Positions 20,082-27,686 of a stretch of DNA of 64,000 nucleotides are shown here, piece after piece. The stretch is from JACVRM01 sp963755085. GTDB lineage: Bacteria > Actinomycetota > Thermoleophilia > Gaiellales > Gaiellaceae. Numbering within the stretch: the first letter of the stretch is position 1; each line of letters starts with the position of its first letter. The notes below the pieces were generated by a model. That model had not been told where the DNA came from and did not search any database. It saw nothing but the letters and a program-made list of their open reading frames with translations. The position numbers were made by a program, and so were the translations under genes. The stretch lies in the NCBI GenBank assembly GCA_963755085.1, contig CAVWIN010000008.1, positions 1 to 64,000 on the forward strand. Reading direction: 5' to 3'.

Positions 20082-20505
20082 AGTTTTCCTCCTCCTCCGA
20101 AACTCTTCTGTCCGGTCGGCCCGAGACCACAGTCGTCCGGGGATTCGCCCGTGCCGACCAGCTTGGTTGCGTACCGGCGCACGCTAGGCAAGACATTGGT
20201 CCCTGGTGATCGCGCCTGATGTATGAAGGTCCGAGCAGTCGCTGCCTCGGACCCCCGCCGCCAGATTTCCACTTCGGGACCTCGACCTCTCCCCCACCGC
20301 ATACCGGCTACGCCAGCCGCTCAGCGCACTCCAGGCCGCTGAGCGGAATTCAACCTAAACCCGTCTCAGCTGGAAGTCAATAGCCTATGTTTTCTACTGA
20401 ACTCTGTACTAAAGTCAAGTCCCAGGACGTGAGGCCAGGACTGGATAGGCCGCACACTGGAGCGCGCCCGCATCGAGCCCGAGGCGAACGCGATGCAGAA
20501 GAAGC
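20082..20505 (-). promoter_or_regulatory. leader of the second giant surface gene, with GGGACT-type boxes
   Basis: No gene is visible in this stretch. On the minus strand AGTCCTGG-cctcacgt-CCTGGGACT (20442-20418) is followed by TTGACTTTAGTAC, comparable with the leader of the plus-strand giant gene. A separate short inverted repeat, gtccgag ... ctcggac, lies near 20228-20252. The ribosome site GGAGGAGGA is at about 20090-20098. Confidence 0.35.
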
Positions 20506-20952
20506 TCAGCAAGCGAACGAGCCCCGACGCCAATCCCCGGACGAGGGACGAGGGAGGGCCGCCGAAGCGGCTCTCGCTGGTGCGTCTAGGACGAGCCGGG
20601 TCGCCGGAGCGACCGACGCCCGGAGCGCAGACCTACGGGTGGTCGGCACCAGATACGCCTGGCGCGCGACGACGTTGGACCCAGAGCAGTTCGACGTAGC
20701 GCCGACGCTGCCGAATTGGACGTTGCCGTTGACCGTGTTCAGGCAGAGCCACACGGTTGCCGTCGAGACTGCAGGAGCAGCGTCGCCCTTCGGACCCTGC
20801 GGACCCTGGGCACCATCTTTGCCGTCCTGACGCTCCGGTGTCACCCTTCGCTCCGGAAGGCCCCTGCGGCCCGGCCGCGGCAGCGGGCCCAACCTCCAGT
20901 GTTCGCCAGGCCGCTGTGCGGGCTCTCGGGAGAGGCCATCTACAGTCGGCAC
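20506..20952 (-). pseudogene. Remnant of a collagen-like (Gly-X-Y) protein
   Basis: The readable part has QDGKDGAQGPQGPKGDAAP and then a globular tail (TVWLCLNTVNGNVQFGSVG, ATSNCSGSNVV). An adjacent frame holds AAAGPQGPSGAKGDTGASG upstream, so a frameshift separates two halves of the triple-helix repeat. There is no convincing start or signal peptide. Collagen-like segments of this kind occur in bacterial surface and spore proteins. Here it looks like debris next to the broken repeat gene. Confidence 0.5.
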
Positions 20953-21217
20953 CTCTTCTGTAGGTGGGGAAAGGCTCGTGACAACGCTAAGTACCTCGAT
21001 CGAGGCGGAAGTTCACTAGACCGAGGGATCGGTGACCGCCGGACCGATGTCGAGAGTGGACGCCGCTTCCCGGCGGGATGACAGGGACGCCACCTCGAGC
21101 AGCGTCGTTCACGGTATCCGCGGACGCACGCCATCCGGCACGAGGGCGCGCCGTTGTGAGCGGCACACCGTTGGCGATATCCTCTAGACCGACGGGCAAG
21201 CTGTCGAAAGGACGATC

Positions 21218-21517
21218 GTGCACGGGAGCGAGATCCTGCTCTTCTTCTGCCTCGGGTGTGCGGCGCTCGCTCTCTGGGCCCTCGCCCGGTTCCCCGCGCT
21301 GGGACCGCGCCGCCCGAGGGCCGTGATCGTCGCCGTTCTCGCCGTCGTGGCGGGGTTCCCTCTTGCCGGCTCCCTCTTCGACGCAGTCGTGGGGCTCGGA
21401 CGCTACGGCGGGTTCGTCGGCCTCCTCGCAGTCGTGCTGCCGATCCTCACCGCCGCGTTCTGGGTCTCGGGCTGCGTGCTGCGCATGATCGCGGAGACGC
21501 CTGGGCTTCGCAGCTAG
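21218..21517 (+). CDS. Small integral membrane protein
   Basis: A 99-residue protein starts at GTG 21218 with GAAAGGA upstream. Three hydrophobic segments fill most of the length (residues about 6-25, 35-57, 66-90). No domain is recognised. Its TAG stop overlaps the TAG stop of the convergent tadC gene: bases 21514-21517 read CTAG, giving a stop on each strand. Confidence 0.65.
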   Translation: MHGSEILLFFCLGCAALALWALARFPALGPRRPRAVIVAVLAVVAGFPLAGSLFDAVVGLGRYGGFVGLLAVVLPILTAAFWVSGCVLRMIAETPGLRS

Positions 21518-22431
21518 AACGAGCCGAGGCTGTGGACGAGCCCGATCATCGGGCCGCCGAGCGACACGATGAACAGCGCGGGCAGGATCAGAATCACGAG
21601 CGGGAACAGGATCTTCGTCGGAGCCTTCTGCGCCCGTTCCTCGGCTGCCTGCCGTCGGCGCTTGCGCATGTCGACGGCGAGGTCGCGGAGGATTTTCCCG
21701 ATCGAGACGCCGAGCGTCTGGCCCTGGAGAATCGCCTGAACGAAGGCGCGCACCGAGGCGCTCTCAATGCGGTCGAGCATGCGCCGGAGCGCATCTTCGA
21801 TCGTCATCCCCATGCTCTGCTCCTGAAGCGCGAGCCGGAGCTCCTGGCCCAGAGGCCCCTCGACGCGGCGCGCGACGAGCTGGAGAGACGACGCGAAGCT
21901 GAGGCCTGCCTCGACCGTGGTCACGAGCAGGTCGACCAGCTCCGGCATCTCGCGATCCACCTGCTGCAGGCGACTCGTCGCCCGTCGCTCGAGGACGAAC
22001 TTGGGCAGGATCCAGGCGAGCCCGGCGACCAGGCAGACGATGGCCAGCGCGCGGGGGCCGAAGGCGCCCCCGTCGATCAGCAGGAGCAGCCAGAAGAACG
22101 GCAGTAGCGTCGCCGCGAGCACCCGGTAGCCGAGAAACGTCTCCGGCTTCGTCCGGTAGTACCCGGCGCGCCGGAGAAGGACAAGGAGGCCGCGCTGCCG
22201 TTCGTCGCCCAGCCAGCGGAAGGCGAGGGTTCCGACGGCGGTCGCGAGGCGGTCGGCCAGGTCCCGCAGACTGGGCCGCTCGCGTGCATCCGGTACAGGC
22301 CGTCCGAAGCCATAGGCGTCGATCTGCGCCAGCGCCTCGCGGTGCCGAAGGTGGTCGAACGCGAGCGTCCGCATCGCCAGGGCGACCGCGACGCCGGTGA
22401 GGATGAGACCGAAAAGAAGGAAGATGACCAT
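21514..22431 (-). CDS. tadC: TadC-like pilus assembly membrane protein (T2SS F family)
   Basis: A 305-residue inner-membrane platform protein of the Flp/Tad pilus. ATG 22431 follows AGGAG and lies seven bases after the TadB-fusion stop. It has an N-terminal membrane segment, a cytoplasmic helical part, paired transmembrane helices at mid-protein, and the T2SSF core (MPELVDLLVTTVEAGLSFASSL, then QTLGVSIGKILRDLAVDMR). The C-terminal hydrophobic helix (ILFPLVILILPALFIV) is typical. It should partner the TadB half of the upstream protein to couple the CpaF ATPase to pilin polymerisation. It is the last gene of the pilus operon. Confidence 0.88.
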   Translation of the reverse strand: MVIFLLFGLILTGVAVALAMRTLAFDHLRHREALAQIDAYGFGRPVPDARERPSLRDLADRLATAVGTLAFRWLGDERQRGLLVLLRRAGYYRTKPETFLGYRVLAATLLPFFWLLLLIDGGAFGPRALAIVCLVAGLAWILPKFVLERRATSRLQQVDREMPELVDLLVTTVEAGLSFASSLQLVARRVEGPLGQELRLALQEQSMGMTIEDALRRMLDRIESASVRAFVQAILQGQTLGVSIGKILRDLAVDMRKRRRQAAEERAQKAPTKILFPLVILILPALFIVSLGGPMIGLVHSLGSF

Positions 22432-22438
22432 GTCGCTC

Positions 22439-24298
22439 CTAGACGTCGATTTCGATGATTCGCTGAATGGCCAGCGAGCCCGCCACGACCATCGCCGTGG
22501 CAACGACGAGCGCGATCTGCCCGCCCTGTGAGGTCAGAAGCGGGCGCATGAGTGGCCCCTGGAGGAGCCAGAACCCGATTCCGGCGACGATCGGCAGCGC
22601 GGTCAGGATCCAACGCGCCATCCGCCCCTGTGCGGTCAGCGTGCGAATCAGGCGCCTGAGGTCGGCTCGCTCGCGGAGCGTCTCCACGACCGTATCCAGC
22701 ACCTCGGCGGCGTTCCCGCCAGCGGTCCGCTGGAGCTCCGCCAGCAGGGCAACCTGTTCGAGGTCTCGGCTCGCCATCCTTGCCGCCACGCGCCGAAATG
22801 CCTCTTCGGGGGGAACACCGAACTGCTCGTCGGTCAGCACGCGCTGCAGCTCGCTCCGCGAGGGCTCGTGCGCGTTCTCGACGACGACGTTCAGCGCCCC
22901 GATGAAGCTGTGGCCCACCCGCAGCGCCGAGGCGAGCACCTGAAGGTTCGGCGCAAGCTGGTCGGCGAAATCGTCCCGAACCTTCCGGAGCTTCTTGCCG
23001 ATCAGCGACCGGGTGCAGAGCGGGGTCAGGAACCCGAGCAGCGCGAAGACCGGCGAGATGAAGCTGAGCAGGAGGACAGCGAGGAGCGTCCCCGCGATCG
23101 TCAGCACGACAACCCGCCGGGCGGACATGTCGATCCGGGCGATCTCGAGCTGCTCTTCGAGCCGTGCCAGGCGGCCGCTCTGGTGGGCGTGCAGGCGGCC
23201 GGCGAGCCTCCCTGAGATCGGCCGCCGCTCGTCGGCCTCCACTCGTCTACCGGCCGTGGTGAAGGCCGCGACGCGCTCGACGACGGTGCTTCGCCGCGGG
23301 CTCAGGAAGGCGAGCATCGTCAGAGCCGCCAGCGCCGCGATCAGCAGGCTGAGCAGAAAGATCGCCCCGGGCGAGAGCACGAGCCGCGTGAAGAACGTGC
23401 GGTGGAATGGTGCGAGCCCGGCGGGTGTCGGCGCGGTGTAACTGGCCGTGCCGCGCCCCACGCCGCCGACGTCAACGGACACTCGCACGAGGGAGTGCGG
23501 CGTGACGTCGGACCGGTACCGCACGAGGTACTCACCCGAGAGCCTGCGCCCGAGAGCGGCGTAGATCGACTGCAGCCGCTCTGCCGCGGGCGTTTCCACG
23601 TAGGTGCCCCCGGTTCGCTCGGCGAGGGTCTGCAGAGGTCGCGCCTCGAAGGCCCCCGACCGCAGCCCGACCGTGAACACGCGCACATGCTGTGCGCGCG
23701 CGCGCCTGAGCACGTCGGCGACCTGCGTGTGGCTTCCGAGGTCGGCGCCGTCCGAGAGCAGGACGATCGAGCCGGTCGAGAGCTGCGCGTCTTCGAGCAG
23801 CGTCAGCGACCGGGACAGCGCGTCGTAGATCCGCGTCCGGTAGGCGACGCGCGGAGGCTGCGACAGCGCACGTGCAAGGAGCGAGGGATCGGACGTCGGC
23901 GTGCGGAGCACGCGAACGGCTCCGTTGAACGCGACGATGCCCACCTCCTCGTCGCCCGGCCGGTTCTTCACGAACGAGCGCGCAGCGGCGACGGCGGCCT
24001 GCATGGGAGCGCCGCGCATGCTGTCACTCGCGTCCAGGGCGACGACGACGCCGTAGCGGATTCCGGACGTGCCGATCGGCGTCACCTGCAGGTTGCGCAC
24101 CGGACGGCCGTTCTCGCGGACCCGGACGGCGCTCCGACCAGCGACGACGCCCGCCGGCAGGTCGACGACGTAGCCGCGGTCGGGGAACGGCAGGCGCCCC
24201 ACCGGCGTGAGCTGAACCTGCGGCGCGGCTGCGGCTGCCGATGATGCGACCGCAGCCGCCGACGCGAGCAGCGCGAGGATAAGGAGGGCCTTCTTCAT
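22439..24298 (-). CDS. VWA domain - TadB (T2SS F) fusion
   Basis: This 619-residue protein joins two modules. A signal peptide (residues 1-25) leads to an extracytoplasmic von Willebrand A domain (about 80-275) with a full metal site, DASDSM, plus DGADLG. After a membrane segment (about 310-335) comes the TadB-type T2SSF domain (about 385-610; LQVLASALRVGHSFIGAL, EQVALLAELQRTAGGN) ending in two membrane helices. TadB alone is normally about 300 residues. The fusion places a metal-dependent adhesion-type domain on the pilus platform. Its ATG overlaps the cpaF stop by four bases (ATGA). Confidence 0.88.
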   Translation of the reverse strand: MKKALLILALLASAAAVASSAAAAAPQVQLTPVGRLPFPDRGYVVDLPAGVVAGRSAVRVRENGRPVRNLQVTPIGTSGIRYGVVVALDASDSMRGAPMQAAVAAARSFVKNRPGDEEVGIVAFNGAVRVLRTPTSDPSLLARALSQPPRVAYRTRIYDALSRSLTLLEDAQLSTGSIVLLSDGADLGSHTQVADVLRRARAQHVRVFTVGLRSGAFEARPLQTLAERTGGTYVETPAAERLQSIYAALGRRLSGEYLVRYRSDVTPHSLVRVSVDVGGVGRGTASYTAPTPAGLAPFHRTFFTRLVLSPGAIFLLSLLIAALAALTMLAFLSPRRSTVVERVAAFTTAGRRVEADERRPISGRLAGRLHAHQSGRLARLEEQLEIARIDMSARRVVVLTIAGTLLAVLLLSFISPVFALLGFLTPLCTRSLIGKKLRKVRDDFADQLAPNLQVLASALRVGHSFIGALNVVVENAHEPSRSELQRVLTDEQFGVPPEEAFRRVAARMASRDLEQVALLAELQRTAGGNAAEVLDTVVETLRERADLRRLIRTLTAQGRMARWILTALPIVAGIGFWLLQGPLMRPLLTSQGGQIALVVATAMVVAGSLAIQRIIEIDV

Positions 24299-25671
24299 CG
24301 CGTAGCCTCCGTGGCGTAGGGCTGGCTCGCAGCCTCCGCGGCCGCCCCGTACATCGCGGCGACCGGGGACCCGAACAGGTCCAGCGGCAGCTCGATCCCG
24401 TGCCGCGCGAACTTGGGCAGGAAGACGGGCCGCAGCCCCGTCGCCAGGAGCTGTCCGACGACGGTGCGGTCGGGCTTGACGTGATCGACGTGGAACTCGA
24501 ACAGGTTCTGAAGCGTGATCGTGTCGCCCTCCATCCGCTGCACCTCGGCGATCGCTGTGACGTGCCGCGTGCCGTCGTCGAGACGCTCGAGCTGGACGAT
24601 CACGTCCAGGGCCGAGGAGACCTGCTGCCGGATCGCCTTGACGGGCAGGTCGAATCCAGCCATCAGCACCATCGTCTCGAGCCTGCTCAGCGCGTCGCGC
24701 GTCGAGTTGGCGTGGATCGTCGAGAGCGAACCCTCATGGCCGGTGTTCATGGCCTGGAGCATGTCGAGCGCCTCGGCGCCGCGAACCTCGCCGACGATGA
24801 TCCGGTCGGGCCGCATGCGCAGGGCGTTTCGAACGAGGTCGCGGATCGTGATCTCGCCCTCGCCCTCGATGTTCTTCGGCCGCGACTCGAGCCTCAGCAC
24901 GTGCGCCTGCGAGAGCTGCAGCTCGGCGGCGTCCTCGATCGTGATGACCCGGTCACCTCCGGGCACCGCTGCCGACAGGGCGTTCAGGAGTGTCGTCTTC
25001 CCCGTGCCGGTTCCGCCCGAGATCAGCATGCTCAGGTCGGCCTGGACGCAGCGGGCGAGGAAGTCGGCGGACTGGCTCGACAGCGTCCCGATCTCAACCA
25101 GCTCGTCGAGCCCGAAGCGGTCCTGGGCGAACTTGCGGATCGTCAGCAGCGGGCCGCTCAGCGAGAGCGGCGGGACGATTGCGTGGACGCGCGAGCCGTC
25201 GGGAAGGCGCGCCTCGACCATCGGCGACGACTCGTCGATGCGACGGCCGATCTGGCCGACCATCTTCGTGATGATCCGCCGCAGGTGCGACTCGTCCGCG
25301 AAGCGGAGCGGTGTCCGCGAGAGGAGCCCCCGGCGCTCGATCCAGATCTCGTGGGGCCCGTTCACCATGATCTCGGAGATCGTCTGGTCCGGCAGGAGCC
25401 GCTCGAGCGGGCCGTACCCGAAGATGTCGTCCGCGATCTCGGCCGTGATCTGCTCGCGGTCCTCCCGCGAGAGTCCGACCTCCTGCTGGAGCTGAGCGCG
25501 GATCTCGTCGATCACGCGCTCGCGGGCCGAGCCGCCCGCGACGTCGAACAGCCGCGGGCCGAGCTCGCTCACGATGGCGAGGTGAATGCGGTCCTTGACT
25601 TCGGCGAACGGGTCGACCGACGCGGGCCCGTCGCCGTTGGTGCCCGAAAGTCGTTCGTGCAGTTCCATCAC
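24295..25671 (-). CDS. cpaF: CpaF/TadA pilus assembly ATPase
   Basis: This 458-residue cytoplasmic hexameric ATPase powers Flp pilus assembly. An N-terminal all-helical domain is followed by the secretion-ATPase core. Walker A is GGTGTGKTT, Walker B lies in RPDRIIVGEVRGAEALDML, and the His box is TGHEGSLSTIHANS. Two start codons are adjacent (M-M-E-L), the first at 25671. It overlaps both neighbours by four bases, which suggests translational coupling. Confidence 0.95.
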   Translation of the reverse strand: MMELHERLSGTNGDGPASVDPFAEVKDRIHLAIVSELGPRLFDVAGGSARERVIDEIRAQLQQEVGLSREDREQITAEIADDIFGYGPLERLLPDQTISEIMVNGPHEIWIERRGLLSRTPLRFADESHLRRIITKMVGQIGRRIDESSPMVEARLPDGSRVHAIVPPLSLSGPLLTIRKFAQDRFGLDELVEIGTLSSQSADFLARCVQADLSMLISGGTGTGKTTLLNALSAAVPGGDRVITIEDAAELQLSQAHVLRLESRPKNIEGEGEITIRDLVRNALRMRPDRIIVGEVRGAEALDMLQAMNTGHEGSLSTIHANSTRDALSRLETMVLMAGFDLPVKAIRQQVSSALDVIVQLERLDDGTRHVTAIAEVQRMEGDTITLQNLFEFHVDHVKPDRTVVGQLLATGLRPVFLPKFARHGIELPLDLFGSPVAAMYGAAAEAASQPYATEATR

Positions 25672-26876
25672 GCCGCTCCTTTCCTGATCAGTGTGAGGCG
25701 GCGTCGAGGGGCTCGCTCAGGCGCCGCGTGCGCGCGCGGGCGAGCGCCGTTACCGCCATCGAGATAGCGCTGGGCGAGCGACGCGAACGCCCGTGCGGCG
25801 GCCGAGCTCGGTGCGGCCGCGACGATCGTCGTTCCGTCGGTGATCGCCGTCGGAATCGCGCGATCGCTCGGAATGAGCACGTCGGGCCGACGGCCGAGCA
25901 GCCGCTCGACATCCGCCATCGTGATCCCGACGCTCGTGTCGGCCCGGTTGAGCACCAGGGTGACCTCGCCGGGGTCGTACCCCATCTGAGCAAGCGTCTC
26001 CAACCCGATCTTCGTGTCCTTCAGCGAGAGTGCGTCCAGCATCCCGACGAGGCAGAGATGCGAGGCGCTGTCGATCGCAGCGATCACCTCGGGCGTGAAT
26101 GCCGGAGGCGTGTCCACGATCACGAAGTCGTGGCGCAGGCGCAGCAGCTCGAAGACGGAGCGCAGGAAGCCCGGTGACACGCTCGCCGCCTGGTCCGGGC
26201 GCACGGGCGCCAGGAGGGCGGCCGCTCCGGAGGCGTGGTGGGCAAGGAAGCTGTCGACCTTCTCGCCGTCCAGCGAACCGCCTGCGACGGCGAGGTCGTG
26301 GATCGTGCGCTCCGGCCGCAGGCCGAGCGCGAGGCCGACGTCGCCGAACTGGAGGTCGAGGTCGACGATCACGGGCGATGCGCCGGCGCCGGCGAGCGCC
26401 TCGCCGAGGTTGCACGTCGTGAGCGTCTTCCCCGTGCCGCCCTTCGGCCCGAGAACCGTGATCATCGTACCCGCCTGCGACGCGTGCTCCCCGCGCCTGC
26501 GCACGAGCGCCTTCTCGAGTGCGAACGCGAGCTGCTCACGCGGCTGTGGCAGCGTGATCAGGTCGTCCGCGCCGGCCTCGAACGCGCGTTCCATGAACCC
26601 GTTCGGGCTGCCCGCGAACAGCACGACGACCGGCGGGCGGCTCTGCAGCTGGCTGCTCGCCGCCTCGATCACCTCGAGCGTGCGCTCGCTCGCCCGGGCG
26701 CAGACGATGACTACAAGCTCGGCATCACCGGCGTTCCCGAGCGAGAGCGGTGCCTGATCGGCGTCCGGCAGCCGTGCCGGCTCGATCCGGGTGCCGCGCG
26801 GCAGCGCCTCCTCGATCGGGCGTGGGTCGAGCCCGTCCTCGACGGCGAGGAAGACCTTGTGGGCTGCAGCACTCAT
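25668..26876 (-). CDS. cpaE: CpaE/TadZ-like localisation ATPase (MinD/ParA superfamily)
   Basis: A 402-residue protein. Residues 1-125 resemble a degenerate receiver domain (VVVLFAGSPN, FEAGADDLITLP) without a convincing phospho-Asp. Residues 140-380 are a MinD/ParA ATPase with deviant Walker A KGGTGKT and VDLDLQFGDVGLALGL, characteristic of CpaE. It should recruit the pilus machine to its cell site. The basic Pro/Arg-rich tail is unusual. ATG 26876 overlaps the cpaB stop. Confidence 0.9.
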   Translation of the reverse strand: MSAAAHKVFLAVEDGLDPRPIEEALPRGTRIEPARLPDADQAPLSLGNAGDAELVVIVCARASERTLEVIEAASSQLQSRPPVVVLFAGSPNGFMERAFEAGADDLITLPQPREQLAFALEKALVRRRGEHASQAGTMITVLGPKGGTGKTLTTCNLGEALAGAGASPVIVDLDLQFGDVGLALGLRPERTIHDLAVAGGSLDGEKVDSFLAHHASGAAALLAPVRPDQAASVSPGFLRSVFELLRLRHDFVIVDTPPAFTPEVIAAIDSASHLCLVGMLDALSLKDTKIGLETLAQMGYDPGEVTLVLNRADTSVGITMADVERLLGRRPDVLIPSDRAIPTAITDGTTIVAAAPSSAAARAFASLAQRYLDGGNGARPRAHAAPERAPRRRLTLIRKGAA

Positions 26877-27664
26877 CGACGGCCGCCGAGCGAATGCAGC
26901 GCAACCACGGGCCGTACGCCGAGCAGCAAGGTCTCCGCCGTGACGATCTCCGGGGGCGACGACTTCCCGCCGGCGCTCGGGCGCAGCGACAACCAGAGCT
27001 TGCCGTTGTCCGAGGCGAAGGCGAGCCTGCCGGCCTGCGTGTCGGTCACGCGCAGGCTCACGTTGGCGGTTCTGGCTCCCACGCCGCCGGTGCTGCCGAT
27101 TGCGACCACGGGGACGTCCGACATGATCAGCCGAAGCACCGGCCGCGTCTGTCCGCCGGCCGCCGGCGTGCCGTCGGGCCGCAGCGGAATCACGTTGAAG
27201 CCGGCATAGACGTCGACGTGGTTGCCGACCTCCACCGCACCGCTGAGACCGTGGGCGGAGTCGAGCGGCACCGAGAGGATCCGCTCCCGGTTGGTCAGGG
27301 TGCCGGCGAGTGCGGTCGACGACGCCGAGAAGGCGCCCGCCGTGAGCTGCGAGCCCTGGTAGACGTCGGTCGTCGCCACGTTGCCCGCGAGGCTCGCGGG
27401 GTCGCTGAACGCTCCCTCGCGCAGCTGGCTCTCACGGATCGTGGTGGCCGTGAACATGCCCTTCGAGGCGATGACGCTGCCCGCCGTCCCCTTCGGGATT
27501 GTCTGTTTCGCAATCAGCACCGTGACCGGTGTCGTTCCGGCCTGCAGGTTGTTGCGGTAACTGTTGAGGTAGACGAGGATCGCGACTCCGGCGAGCACCG
27601 CCGCGCCGATGGCGACGTACAGCGAACCCCTCCTCGTCGAGATCAGCCTCTGTGCGTATTCCAT
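26873..27664 (-). CDS. cpaB: CpaB/RcpC Flp pilus assembly protein
   Basis: A 263-residue membrane-anchored extracytoplasmic protein. I chose ATG 27664 because GGAGGG lies upstream. One N-terminal transmembrane helix (about 17-36) is followed by an SAF-type domain (VTVLIAKQTIPKGTAGSVI), then the RcpC region (RERILSVPLDSAHGLSGAVEVGNHVDVYA cut into standard blocks). In monoderms it probably guides the pilus through the wall, since no secretin is present. It begins 22 bases after the TadG stop. Confidence 0.88.
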   Translation of the reverse strand: MEYAQRLISTRRGSLYVAIGAAVLAGVAILVYLNSYRNNLQAGTTPVTVLIAKQTIPKGTAGSVIASKGMFTATTIRESQLREGAFSDPASLAGNVATTDVYQGSQLTAGAFSASSTALAGTLTNRERILSVPLDSAHGLSGAVEVGNHVDVYAGFNVIPLRPDGTPAAGGQTRPVLRLIMSDVPVVAIGSTGGVGARTANVSLRVTDTQAGRLAFASDNGKLWLSLRPSAGGKSSPPEIVTAETLLLGVRPVVALHSLGGRR

Positions 27665-27686
27665 TGGTGTTCCCTCCAATCGCTTG

